The position numbers and the translations under genes were made by a program. This document shows positions 33,430-45,309 of a DNA stretch of 64,000 nt, one piece after another. The stretch comes from Batkoa obscura (taxonomy: Eukaryota; Entomophthoromycota; Entomophthoromycetes; Entomophthorales; Batkoaceae): NCBI GenBank assembly GCA_030770535.1, contig JASVEC010000011.1, positions 1,302,001-1,366,000 on the forward strand, read 5' to 3'. Position 1 is the first letter of the stretch. Every line of letters starts with the position of its first letter. Under the pieces are notes generated by a model. It saw only the letters and a list, made by a program, of their open reading frames with translations, was not told the origin of the DNA and made no database searches.

Positions 33430-34063
33430 TTATTCATTGCTACAATAGCTTCAGCTAATACAAAAGGAATTGTCGTAAGTGGACGGTAACTGGATATTGA
33501 TTGGAATAGTGTCAAATCAAATGGAGTTGGATTTGCTTATATTAAAGCTACTGAAAATACTACATATAAGGATCACAAACTTATTTCACAATACACAAAT
33601 GCTAGTAAAGTAGGATTAATTCGTGGAAGTTATTATTTTGCTAGTCCTGTTGGTTCATCAGGTGTTGTACAAGCCAATTATTTTGTAGCTAATGGAGCTT
33701 GTTGGAGTGTCGATGGAATAAGTTTACCAGGTGCACTTGATCTTGAAGCTGGTTGTAGTGGTTCATCTCATGCTAGTATGGTTAATTAGATTAAAGATTT
33801 TAGTAATACTTATCATTCCAAAACTGGTAGATATCCAGTGATTTATACTACTACGGATTGATGGATTCAATGTACTGGTAATAGTTCTGCTTTTGCTAAT
33901 GATAAAACGTTATAGATTTCTCGTTAGGCAAGTTCACCAGGTATTTTACCGAATGGTTGGGCTTATTATACTTTTTGGCAATATGCTAGTAAAGGGTCAA
34001 ACCATGGTGATCAAGATAGCTTTAACGTTAGCTCAGCTTCACTTAAGAGGTTTGCTAATTTAT
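33430..34063 (+). pseudogene. Decayed GH25 muramidase (Chalaropsis-type lysozyme-like) gene
   Basis: One frame covers nearly the whole GH25 fold: an A-S-A-N end of a signal peptide, then LDIDWNSVKSNGVGFAYIKA, KVGLIRGSYYFASPVGSSG, ALDLEAGCSGSS, TGRYPVIYTTTD, GWAYYTFWQYASKG and a D-Q-D-S-F-N close. The acidic active-site groups DxD near the N-terminus and DxE in the middle are still readable. About five in-frame stops interrupt it, mostly at positions where the family has Trp, and the initiator appears lost. GH25 enzymes cleave peptidoglycan and are common in filamentous fungi and bacteria but rare in yeasts, so the ancestor was either a lineage-retained gene or an acquired one. It is now a fossil, recent enough to align over its full length. 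Confidence 0.88.
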
Positions 34064-34842
34064 AATAAAGATTATAATTAAATACCCATTTTTTTAAATG
34101 TTTGTATTTCATTAAGTTATTTATGGATTTAAAACGTACGTACTATTTATTCATATTATAATGTTTCTATGGTCCCTTTTAAGCTTTAGATAAACCTAGT
34201 TATTTATTGGTCAAATGTAATGATTTTAAGCTATTGTTTATTTTAATCCCGAGTCTTATAAAGATATGATAGTATTATAAAATTTAAATGGGCAGATGTC
34301 CTCACCTTAAATTATGAAGGTTGTTTTTAACTGTAAAAAAGTTAAAATAGCTTGTCTCTTTTTTCGTAATTATTATTTATAAATATTTTACAATTATCTT
34401 AAAGTATTAAATAGTGCCTAGTAATCTGAATGAAAGAGTTATAAAATAATCAACTTGATGTTATAACTCTCTGTTCTTTATGAACCTTGAAATATTAAGT
34501 TGGTAAATCTTTGATTTTCCACCTATTTTGACCATGAATAATGAAAAACCGTAATTTACTAAATTTATACCTAAAAAAATTATGCAAATGTTTTTTTTTA
34601 GTTACACGTTTAACTAAGATTTCTTGAAGTTTTATGTTGTACAAAAAGTAAACAAAATGCTGAGATTAAAGCCATTTCGCTATTAGTAAATTATGTACTT
34701 TTATCACAAGCTTGATCATTATTGACTTTTTATTATCCTTTTATCTTATATTATAAACACTCTTTCATTCTCAACTTAAATTTATTATATTTCAACAAAC
34801 TAAAAGTCAAGTTAAACAAACATAAAAATAATTTATTATAAA
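34064..34842. other. Intergenic AT-rich DNA
   Basis: No gene or repeat recognised. Confidence 0.45.
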
Positions 34843-36701
34843 CTAAACAATATTAGTTTTTTGAAGGAAAGGAACCCATTCACTCTCATATTGAATCCAA
34901 TGTCCTGGATCCCTACTAATCATAGCTAAATGATCCCAACAAATTTTTTGTCTTTTTCCAGGATAGAAGCCAGCAGTTTCTTGGACATCGGATCCATGAA
35001 TGTATTTAATGCAAAGTGGACAGTCGTCATTTGGTGCAACATAATCATGACTAAATTTCTGTGGTCGAGGTGCCATTAACTTTATAGCTGGATCTTTATA
35101 TTCCAACCTTAAGGTACCAAGGTCAATAAGACCATTAATTCGATTCTTAATATAATTAACATCCAAAATTGGGCGTCCAATTAAATTTAGTTCAACTTGA
35201 TTTCTTTTCTCCTCTTTTCTTGCCTCTCTTTCTTCATACTCCTCCTCTCTATCTACACTTTCATGGAAGGTTACTCTTTTTTTACATATATTATACCTTT
35301 TTTCTTTAACCAAGCATGATTTTAATTTTATTTCTATTAAAAGATTAATTAATTAATATATAGTTTTCATATTATCTTACCTTTCTTAACTGTAATTCCA
35401 ATTTTTCCGTCAACTCCGCGATCATTTTTTTCTCCATTAATGCTACCTTGATCAATTTTTCTTTCATTAGGATTTGACCTACCTGAGCTCATTTTTTGAG
35501 CATTTTTATAGTTATACTCATTTTGATTAGCTGAAGTAAGGTGAGTTGGAGAAATGGATCTACCCTTAAGAGATATATTCTCAGCAACAAATTTCTCAAA
35601 GATGCCTTTAATTTGAACATTGAATTGCTTAAACATTGATTTACTGGGGCTCAAACTTTGAATAGCATCTGATGCAGCTTTTATATCCGAATCTTCTTTT
35701 TTATGCATTTCTAGTTTGACTTTTTTAGTAGTCGATGTGTTCTCTTCTTCATATTGCGATATCCTTTTTTTATGCTCAAGTTCTCTTTTATGAGGCAGAA
35801 TATGTTTTTTTATTATTGCAAGTACATTTGGAATTTCCGCATCTTTAAGATAAGCTGAGTAAATCTTTGGTCTTCGAATTACATGTTGATGTAATGCCCT
35901 ATTAGTCTTGCAACGAGTATTTCGCTTTTGATTAGTATTGAAGCTCTGGTAAAGTTCATAGGCTCTATTTACATTTTTACGACAATAGGAATGATAAACT
36001 ATACTACCTGCTTGTCGAATCAAAAGTGCTTTGTCGTCAAATGATTTTATTATCATATGATCAATTTTCATATGGTTCATTTCAATAAAATCATCATCAG
36101 CAAGCTTGATGATATACTCAAGTAAGAACACATACCTCAATCGGAGATTAGGACATTTAATAGAGAAACCAGATTCAACGTATCTGAATATCAACTCCTT
36201 ATTATTCATGAACTCCAATTCCATAAAGTAAATGAGAAATTGATAACATGTTCCAATGCTGGCATTATAGTTTTCCACTTTATAAAAATCCTTATTAAGC
36301 GCAAAAAAGAGACATTTAAATAATATATAAATATGAATTTTAATAAGGTCGTAATAATCTTCATACAAAATGAATATAAACCTTAAAGCATATAAATTAA
36401 ATACTTCATCTTCGCATCTTATCATTTTTCCTACGGCTTTAACTATTAATTCAATGTATTTTTCATAGTTAGGGTACGTCCTAATAACACCGTGTTTAAA
36501 GTAAGCTTCAAGGGTCAAAAATATCATTCTATAGATCCCAGAGTGAATGTCAACAATACTTTCATAAAATCTATTAAATGTATCTAAAAGTTTTGTGACA
36601 TCATCCTTTTCTTTTTGAGTGGTAATAGCACGAAAGCATGTTGGTCTAGTGTTGACTTCTACCGCAAGATCAAATTGGTTTTGTATAGACATTTGAAACA
36701 A
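34843..36701 (-). CDS. Two-exon protein with HEAT-like helices, function unknown
   Basis: Exon 1 is 36701-35381; a 47-nt intron (GTAAGATA ... TTTTAATAG) covers 35380-35334; exon 2 is 35333-34843. The join is in phase and gives 603 residues; read apart, these would look like two genes of 444 and 156 codons. Residues 1-250 are paired amphipathic helices suggesting HEAT-type repeats, with a CPNLRLRYVFLLEYI ... ALLIRQAGSIVYHSY stretch that faintly recalls the N-terminal HEAT part of condensin subunit CAP-G/Ycg1. The middle is a charged, disordered, Lys-rich linker. The C-terminus has a CPLCIKY pair and a Trp-rich end (GHWIQYESEWVPF). The condensin link is weak: the protein is much shorter than the roughly 1000 residues expected. 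Confidence 0.75.
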
Positions 36702-38500
36702 AACTAAATTATTTTTTCCTTACACCTGTTCTATGATTTATTCTCATCTTCGGATTGCTTTAATTGATTCTATCCAATTACATTAAAAAGCCTGTAATCG
36801 TAATAGATTAAACAAATCATTTGTTAAAGTTAGATGGTCAGGGATATAATGTTTTAACCCATAATAATAGTTAACTAAAAACACTAATATTTTGTTTTGT
36901 TAGTTTTGAACTTATAAAATGAGACATAGTATAGAACTGTTATTTTAATAAGATATAAAGTAATGAATAAATATATATCTTCATTTACTTTAAATATATT
37001 TATAAATATGAAGTGTTACTTAAATGTAGAACCTTAAAATTGTTACTTAAAAGCGAAATAACTATTGGTCAAAATAAGATTAATGTAGTATTCAAAAAAA
37101 ACTTTCAATTTAAGTAGAATAAATATTGGAGATAATTTGAGTAAAATTCCGGTATAAAAAGGTCAATAGTCCCTCAAAGTCAACCAATAATACTTATGTA
37201 TTTATATTAAATATGACAATGACGATATATGATTATATACTACTCAAATAATTTTCATCCTATCTAGCTATTCACTCCACATGATTAAAAATAGCTTTTA
37301 ATTTTTTTAAAGCCTATTTATAAACAACTTAATAATTTGGTTACTCCTAAAACACTTTTCCATCACTGAATTTATAACTTTGTCTTACAGTGCGTGTTTA
37401 TGATATAATTAATTTCCTTTAATCAAAACAAATTGCTATCTAAAGAGTTAATTATTTTAAAGTTGAGAGAACACTCTGAAACCAGATATCAAAGATAACA
37501 GTTGCTCCAAGAAAAGACTGCGAATTCCTAATTTCTTTGATATTTGATATTTTATTTAGAAAATAAAACAAACTTTATATTTTCACGTACAGATAAGGGC
37601 ATCATGATTGAAACTTGTAATAAAAAGGATAAATACCAGTAAAGGGGATTTATTCTTTTAAAAATATTAGTAAATTTTGAACATATAGTGTGAATCATTA
37701 AAAATAATCCAGATGGCATAATTGACCCATGTTTTTACATTTTAAACCTATTCTAAGTCCTGATAAATGCAGTTCTATTACTATTATAAAGAACTATTAA
37801 ATTATTTAAATAAAATAGATGCGTATTTTATTTTTGATTTTTGATTCTGTAAATTGAAAGAATTTTGAAAAATTACATCAAACGTAACTGAGTAATTCAA
37901 ATACTTTTGAATTATAAGCTATAGAGAAAACTATAAAGCTTTGCACTAAAATTTTACCTAATCAACTTTACTAGCGTCTTTTTAAACTGGGCTATCAAGG
38001 GTTCCATTATTTATCCATTCTCAATCTAACCACTAAACGATAGAGTTTTCAGCTTTCAAATAAACTGCAAATAAAATTAACTAAAAGAACTTGCAATTAA
38101 AATAGTATAAAGAGCTAACCATAGCATTTAATATATGGGGATGTATTTTTTTGTTTAAGAATTTTACTAACAATTTTTCTGCTGAAATAGCGCTTAAAAG
38201 ATGGAAAAAATAATGAAGCCAAAAAAAACACCCCCATATAAACAATGAAATGTCTTTTTGATTATTTTAAATACTCCTGTTGCAGACTATTATCGTATTT
38301 TTGCTTAATGGAATTAACGCAACGTTGGGATGAGCTGAGAATCGAGGATGCATAATAATTTAAAAAAAATATTATTTAGGCGGAATCAGATATTCACTAT
38401 CATCGGATTGCTTTATGACGTTCAACAACGAAATATTTACATTAGATTTAAAAAGAGAATTTAAATTATTTACGAATATAGCACTATAGGAAAGGAGCAA
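36702..38500. other. 1.8-kb intergenic region with one MITE
   Basis: AT-rich DNA containing MITE copy 9. No other feature is recognised. Confidence 0.45.
38137..38235 (+). mobile_element. GGGGRTG MITE copy 9, TSD ATAT
   Basis: A 99-bp copy (GGGGATGTATTTTTTTG ... AAAACACCCCC) flanked by ATAT on both sides. Confidence 0.93.
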
Positions 38501-40800
38501 TAGAATTAACACTCTATTGGGATTATCAAATGAGAACATATTTAGTATTGAAAATGAAAAGGAACATAAAACAATATTAGATTTTTGTTATAACATGGAT
38601 AATCTAGGCCCTGTTTTAAATCATTTTAGCACTAGAGATAACAAATGGCGTGATGAATATATTATAACTGGGATACATAGAGGATTTAATGTATCAACTA
38701 CAGACACTGGGTTTTCTACATAAGAATATTATACATCACAACATGAAAAAGATTTAAACCGATTCTATATTTCTGGACGCTTTCATTACCCTGAGTCAAG
38801 CATAGCTATAACATTTTTCTTCAGCTAATTTAATATCAAAACAAAGTAGTCAAAAGTAATATATATCCCAAGAAGAAATGTTTATTTTAAATGGTAATTT
38901 GTATTACTTCGAAATACCAATAAGTAGACAATCAAGTACAGTGGATGATTGCAAAACTTTATATAAATTAGATTTAAAAGTATATGCTATAAAGGCATAT
39001 ACACTGTATTTGGAATATTATTTTTACTGTAAATTTGTAAAACTAGACTAATTAATTTATTTTACCAGACTAGAAGAAATAAAGGAGAAAGCAATCGAGA
39101 TTTTGCATTAAAATTTGACATATTTTTGTTTGAAAAAGCTAAAAAAACAAGTCGTATTTAATCATCGGGGATGCTTTGCTAGATATAAAGGCTATACAGT
39201 AAAGAAATTGGGTGATCAGTTCAGTAGTATTGCTGCTAGGGTGCTTCAGAAAACACATATAAAACCTTAATACCGGGTACAAATAGTCCGAAAACCTTTT
39301 ATGACTTGCCTCTATTTAAAGGAAAAAATGATAACAAAGTAATAACGAAGATGACAATAATCAATGGTAATGAATAAGATGAGAATAGTAAACTATTAAC
39401 GGGAGAGGGAATATGAAGAATAATGAGAGGAGGTAGACGACTTATTTTAATAATAACAGATATAACATTTGTAGTCTACAAACGTAAATTAGAAAAAGAG
39501 AGGCCTCTAACCATTATTACTGAACCTGTCTTTATTTAATCAATTAGTCTGTTATATACTAAGAATAGTTACTAGTAAAATACCGATATATTTGCTTATC
39601 ATACATAACCTAAAGTAAATTCTACTTCAGCAGCACCCAGAAAAGCTCATGTCAAAGGTGTAAGGTTTATGAGCATGATTAGAGAAAAATAACATTGATG
39701 TTAAAATTACTAGTTTTAAATAAAATTAATATATAAAAAAAGCTTTGAAATTTAAGATTTTAATGTAAGATACTTAGATGGTCACCATCGATATAAAAAT
39801 TTTAAGTTTTCTTTTCAAAATAAAGTTTTTTCATAATAGTATATACAGATGCCTTTGTTTAAGAATTTAATGAAAAATTTTAACTTTTAAGCTGCATAAA
39901 AATGAACAAAATACTGGCACTATAAATGTATCCACAAGAGCTCAAACAAAAATAGCAAAAATAACAAAAATACTCTTATTAAAAGATGAGTATGATAGGT
40001 AATAAATTAAATTGCTTTATATATATGTGTACTCCAATAATATATTGATTGAATGAATTGAATGTAAATAACTTTATTTTGGATATAAAAATCAAACAAA
40101 AATGGCAAATCATAAAAAGTATGGAAATATTTGTCCAAATTTAAATTAAGTTTGGCAATAAATTAAAGAATAAAATATTAATATACATTAAACAAGAAAA
40201 TCAAATGAACCTTCCAAGGAAAAGTATAAATACAGTTCATAGAAAAAAACAAAGCCTTTTTTAAATTATAAAATGACAGCTGAAATTTGGTATTTCACCA
40301 AACGTACTCCTAGATTAAGCACCTCGATTATTGAATTTAAGATGACAACTTTACAATAGTGTAGTTATTCCTATTGAAATACAAGCTGAGCTCTATTATT
40401 TATGATGTAAGTTAATTTAAATTAAATAAGAAGATAGCAGAGATAAAGGGCATAAAGGAGTCGAAAGATCAGTTTGGAATGAAGATTTGATTAATCGCGA
40501 GTGCCACCTTAAATGAAAGCAGCTTAAAGGAAATTGGAAGTATTAATGTTTTTAGTTCAGGCTACACCGGAGCAAAGCATACGACAATTATAGACCTAGT
40601 AATCACCAATATTAAGATTTATGGGAGTTTATGAAAATATTCCTATTATTATCAAGCATTTGGTAAAGCATTTTCATTATCAACTTTTATTATCAGTATC
40701 GGGTTAAGAGCCAAAAATCACTTAATAGTAGTTACATTTTAGCTTAATACAAATTTATAGAGGAAACTGAAGCACATTCCTTGACATCGTTGTCCTAGGG
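38501..40800 (+). pseudogene. Decayed coding sequence, family unknown
   Basis: Several coding-like forward pieces with stops between them. At 38517-38723: TILDFCYNMDNLGPVLNHF and KWRDEYIITGIHRGF, continued after a stop by HEKDLNRFYISGRFHYPE. At about 38880-39050: NGNLYYFEIPISRQSS. At about 39170-39260: ARYKGYTVKKLGDQFSS. At about 39430-39530: GGRRLILIITDITFVVYKRK. The last resembles a beta-strand pair of a fungal kinase-like or nuclease-like domain, but I cannot place it. It could be one long dead gene or two. Confidence 0.35.
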
Positions 40801-41301
40801 TTTTTAATATGTTATATTTATTTTTAAATGTATGTAAACTCTAAATAGCCCCTCTAACATAATTAGGATATCATGTAAAAATCAAGTATAAACTTAGCTA
40901 AATTATTATACTTTTATTCATTTCACATGACAAAAAAGAGTTTAAAATCAATATATTCCGTTTAGCCGAATATATTTCAGACTAAAGCGAGCTGGAATTT
41001 AAACAGTCAATAAAGTATCTTAACGGCTTTAAAGATTCGATCAAAATAATATAGATATACTTATTATCATCATATTTGTAGAGTTGCCTTTGAGTAAGTT
41101 TATGTTTTAAAATATTCTAACCCCACTCTAAACTTTATTATCTATGAGAATGTCTTTTTTGCTAATAGATCAATTTTTGCCCATTTTTCAATATGCATTT
41201 ACTAAAAGTAGAAAATAAAATATTATTGACATATAGCAAGCAACTTTAAAAATAATTTGTTTCTTTTTTGTAAATTAAGCACTCACCTAATTAGATGCAA
41301 C
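40801..41301. other. Upstream region of a Zn2Cys6 gene
   Basis: AT-rich and probably the promoter of the rightward regulator gene. The frame is open for 15 codons before its ATG, but from a TTG, so a longer protein is not preferred. Confidence 0.4.
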
Positions 41302-43029
41302 ATGGAAAAAAGACCCTATCGATGCGATCAATGTACAAAAAGACATGTAAAATGCGACAAGCTAACTCCTAAATGTACGATTTGTATTAGACGTAAAGAA
41401 GACTGTACATTAAATCGAGTAATAATTTATAATAGGAAAAAAGATTTTACAACGGAAAAGTTTTCAAGATCAAAAGGGAATGATAAAATCGAAAGTGTAG
41501 TAAGTTCTATCGGATACAATAGTGACTTGATTCAAACTACACCTCAGAAGTTTATTAGTAATAGAGTAGTAAAAATTTTAAAGCATCCAAAAGATCACAC
41601 GTCTTTATACCCAGTTTTAGCAATATTTCATAAGTTTACTAAGAAAAGTTCTTTGGAAAATTTAATGACTTTGACCCAGAATCCTTCTCCGTTTACGCGT
41701 AGCGTAGGCATTTCAATATTTGTTAACCTTGCAGAAAAATTACAGGCCCACGTTCAAAGGCCGAAGCTTAAAAAGATACCTTTGGAAGTGCCGAGAGAAG
41801 CTAAAGTAGACATAGCTCCAATCCTAAAGGAAGCGATAGCAAATTATTTTAAGTACAACAATACCTTTTTTCCGTTATTTATTGAAGAAGAGTTTAATTT
41901 TTCACAATGTCCTTTTTATTTAAAATTAGCCATCTTATCATGTGGACTTGTATGGATGGAACAAACAAAAGCTGTACAAAGTTTATTGAAGTATTTCGAG
42001 GCCAAGTTATTTGAGTATTTACATATAGTTTATCGAATCAATCCGACTTTAGAGAATATACAAGTACTATTGATTACAGTTACAAGCCTAACATCATTTT
42101 CATGGGTATGTAGTCTTTATGTTTCATTTATTGATCATTGCTACAGAATTTCATCTATACTGTCATTACATTCAAATCCAAAATTTTTGAAGCAAAAATG
42201 TAAAATTGAGCGCAGTTTTGCATACTGTTTATTAAGTGTTTTTTATTGTGGAGCATTAATGGTTTTTGGATCTTTTGTTACACTGCCTAATATTGCTGCA
42301 GAACTCCTAAATTTGGAAAAAGAATATAAGCTGAAGGTATTCAATGGATACGCTAAACACCCATTTGATGATTTAGAAATTAAAAGATATTACTCCTTAA
42401 AATTAATCCAATTTTATAATGAACTATGTTTTATTTTATTCCCACTTCGCTTATTAAAAGAGAAATGCATGAAGCAGGCAATAACTGAAGTTGAGCTTGC
42501 ATCAAGCTCATTTAGGATAATAAGTTCAATAACAAAAGTAAGAGTCAGATATATAGATTTTTTTAGCAACATCTTCTTGTTTACAAAGAAATCGAGTTTA
42601 TTTGGAATGGCTGAAGACCTTCAAAATTGTGTTAATTTTTTCTACCACTATATACGCTTTTTTGTTTATTCATTTCAATTCTACTTGCCAAAATATAGGA
42701 ATCATATTGAAGAAAAAGATAAAAATACAGTGATAATGGAACCTTGGAATGGAAAAGATTACACTGAGCTTGCTCTTTCAGAATGTTATTCAATAATTGA
42801 TTTTGCAGATTTACTTTCACATAAATACGTACTTACTTTAGACTGTTCTCAAATCTCTATTTGCTTGGTTTTTATGCTAAGGTATGGAGGAAGCAATGAG
42901 AAATGTAAAATAAAACTCCAGAAAGGATTAAAATTACTCCAACATTTATCTTCATTTCCTTGTAGTGCAACTATAAGCAAACTTAATTTAAATTTATATG
43001 GAACTATATCTAATGATTTAAAAAAATAA
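41302..43029 (+). CDS. Zn(2)-Cys(6) fungal transcription factor, paralogue 4
   Basis: 575 residues from the ATG at 41302, which matches the start wording of sister genes (MEKRPYRCDQC). Zinc cluster C8, C11, C18, C25, C28, C35 with the family spacing, then CTLNR. Shared blocks: LENLMTLTQNPSPF, then KYNNTFFPLFIEEEF, CGLVWMEQTKAVQ, DHCYRISSILSL and a C-terminal TLDCSQISICLVFMLRYGG. Full length and intact, so a likely working nuclear regulator with unknown targets. Its C-terminal block is closest to that of the 483-2189 gene. It is 510 bp upstream of another copy on the same strand that carries one stop. Confidence 0.92.
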   Translation: MEKRPYRCDQCTKRHVKCDKLTPKCTICIRRKEDCTLNRVIIYNRKKDFTTEKFSRSKGNDKIESVVSSIGYNSDLIQTTPQKFISNRVVKILKHPKDHTSLYPVLAIFHKFTKKSSLENLMTLTQNPSPFTRSVGISIFVNLAEKLQAHVQRPKLKKIPLEVPREAKVDIAPILKEAIANYFKYNNTFFPLFIEEEFNFSQCPFYLKLAILSCGLVWMEQTKAVQSLLKYFEAKLFEYLHIVYRINPTLENIQVLLITVTSLTSFSWVCSLYVSFIDHCYRISSILSLHSNPKFLKQKCKIERSFAYCLLSVFYCGALMVFGSFVTLPNIAAELLNLEKEYKLKVFNGYAKHPFDDLEIKRYYSLKLIQFYNELCFILFPLRLLKEKCMKQAITEVELASSSFRIISSITKVRVRYIDFFSNIFLFTKKSSLFGMAEDLQNCVNFFYHYIRFFVYSFQFYLPKYRNHIEEKDKNTVIMEPWNGKDYTELALSECYSIIDFADLLSHKYVLTLDCSQISICLVFMLRYGGSNEKCKIKLQKGLKLLQHLSSFPCSATISKLNLNLYGTISNDLKK

Positions 43030-43539
43030 CTTTCCATAATAAATAGATGTTAAATATTGTTACTTTATAATTAACTTCCTGAAATGTGATCTATTTTTTG
43101 AGAGTTAAATTTAAATATTCAATTAAATAACACTTAATATGAATTGTGTTAATCAATACAAAAACTCATGTAGATGTGTGATGATCACTTTTTATAGGTA
43201 TAGCTTTTATTATAACATTGTATTTAAACGAAATTTTAATGCTTTTTGTATAATACTCTAAATAGATATAAATTGTTCTATTAAATAGTAAATTTTACTT
43301 ACAAAAATGAAAAACATTTATGAAATACTTGTACATATGTTACATGTAGATTTTATAAAATCTGATAATCGCTTTAATAAATATATTTACTTAATTGGCT
43401 AAATTTTATAGCGACTAACTATAATTTGACTTTTTTTGTAATCAAAGTTTTATCTTATAATTGGATAGTAAATAGGATTTATTTAGGTTATATATATGCC
43501 ATGTAATGTATTATTTTGATCTTGGGTCTTTTTAGGTTT
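43030..43539. other. Spacer between two Zn2Cys6 genes
   Basis: A 510-bp AT-rich spacer. Upstream of the second gene the frame is open for eight codons from a TTG, but the ATG at 43540 gives the MEQ start seen in its paralogues. Confidence 0.5.
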
Positions 43540-45309
43540 ATGGAACAAGAAAGTAGTTTAGATTTGAGTAAGAGAGGGCATAGATGTGATCAATGTGTTA
43601 AAAGACATCTCAAGTGTGATAGGTTGCTACCGAAATGCACAATGTGTATAAAGAAAGATATAGAATGTACTTTAAACAGGGAAGTTATATACAATAAAAA
43701 AGCAAATATGGAATATACATCAAGAAGAAAAATTGTTAAACCAACATCTAAGGCCATTTCAACAGTTGATTGTATTCATACGAAAGGAAAACGTAATTTA
43801 AAACAACCTCAACCTAAGGAAACTAAATATCAACTACTGAAGTTGCCAAAAGATTACAATTTTTCACACAGTATCCTTGGAATTTTTAACAAATTTGAAA
43901 GAAAATCGTTATTGGAGAATCTGTTAGTTTTTATTCAAAATCCGTCGCCATATTTTCCTAGCAAAGGTTTAAATCTTTTTATTGTACTAACGGATAAGTT
44001 AGGCTTATTAGCATCCAAAACTAGAAGATTGGCTTTTATACCTGAAGCATTAAGCAAAAATACTTTTAATATTGGACCAATTTTAAAACAAGCTGTAATC
44101 AATTATTTTAAATTTGTTAATGTGGAATGTCCCTTATTCGACGAGACAAGATTTAATTTTTCTTCATGTTCTTTCAATTTAAAATCGGCAATACTTGTAG
44201 GTGGTCTTTTTTATATGGATCAAACGGAAATTGTAAAGAATTTGGTTAAATATTTTGAAGAAAAGCTTTATAATTTTGCTTGGAGTGTTCCTAGAATTAA
44301 ATTTAATTTGGAAAATATACAAACAATACTAATATTAGTGACCACCTTTACTAAGTTTCAATGGATTGCCAATATTAGAGAATTCCTTTTGTTTCATTGC
44401 TATAGAATGTCATTTGCGATAGGATTAAGCCAATCGTCAAAAAGGTTTTTTAAAAAGACCAATGCTGAACGAGTTTACACTTACTGTGTATTAAGTGCAT
44501 ATTATAGCGGAGTCATATTAAATCTCGGATCTTACATTGCTGAATCTGCATTTCCACTACAGATGAATAGGTTAGATAACCATTTTAAGAGTAAATTTTC
44601 TCATTACGCTTTTGATTTTGACAAAGATGACAAGAATATATAACAATATTGTTTCTTCAAATTGCATGAGTTTTATTATGTTATAAGCACGCTTTTTTTC
44701 GACTTACATTTAATTAAAGGAGCAAGTATAAAGGGAATTGAAGACCATGCGAAATTTAATAATATTCTAAAAAAGCTTTTATTTAAAATATTCGCGGTTA
44801 AAGAAAGGTATACCAGGGCTATGAATAATATTTTAGTAAAAATGAAAAATGAAAAATTTAAGTCAACTATTAAGGATTATCAAAATTGCATTAGCTATTT
44901 CTACCATCATGTTAACTTTTACATATACACAATCCAATTCAATGCATCTAAAGAAAAAAGGGTTTATGAATATGAGGAATATATGTTTGATAATAATATT
45001 AATATAAATGTACTAAATTATATTAAGATTGCAATTAAAGAATGTTGTTTTATAATTGATAGTATCGCTAAAACCCCACATAAATATACTCTTGGCCTTG
45101 ATTATGCAACTTTATCTACTTGTCTAGTTTTATTAATACGATATGGAGGAAAGGAAGTTGAAACTATAGCGTATATTCAAAAAGGGAAGGACTTATTAGA
45201 ATTTTTGCAAAAATCACCACTTTCTGTAAGAATATGTAAGTTTAACTTAGCACTAGTTGGTATTATTACAGAATCGTTAAAAAATACTCCAAACGCATTA
45301 AAAGCATAA
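43540..45309 (+). pseudogene. Zn(2)-Cys(6) transcription factor gene with one in-frame stop
   Basis: The whole family protein is present in one frame from MEQESS to the C-terminus, but a TAA at 44641-44643 separates codons 1-367 from the last 222. Around it the text reads DDKNI-stop-QYCF-KLHEFYY, where the intact sister at 53357 reads DDISIQRYCFLKLQEFYY, so the stop replaces the Gln codon (CAA to TAA). Zinc cluster: C16, C19, C26, C33, C36, C43. No frameshift is seen and the 3' part keeps good family sequence, so the loss is recent, or the N-terminal 367 residues still act as a short DNA-binding protein. Strain polymorphism, read-through or a base-call error are alternatives. Confidence 0.85.

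Noticed and set aside
9679-34063. Reassignment of TGA (or TAG) to Trp, suggested by stops at Trp positions in the CAP and GH25 genes
   Set aside because: Intact genes use TGG for Trp and end in TGA, TAG or TAA, and the same fossils also have stops at non-Trp positions. AT-directed mutation explains the pattern.
9679-34063. Classical repeat-induced point mutation as the cause of decay
   Set aside because: TGG-to-TGA changes are not the CpA-to-TpA type of RIP, the decayed genes are single-copy here, and nearby MITEs, though highly repeated, are not heavily mutated.
41257-41301. Extended N-terminus for the Zn2Cys6 gene at 41302
   Set aside because: The extension begins at TTG, not ATG, and the internal ATG gives the same short lead to the zinc cluster as its paralogue at 4608.
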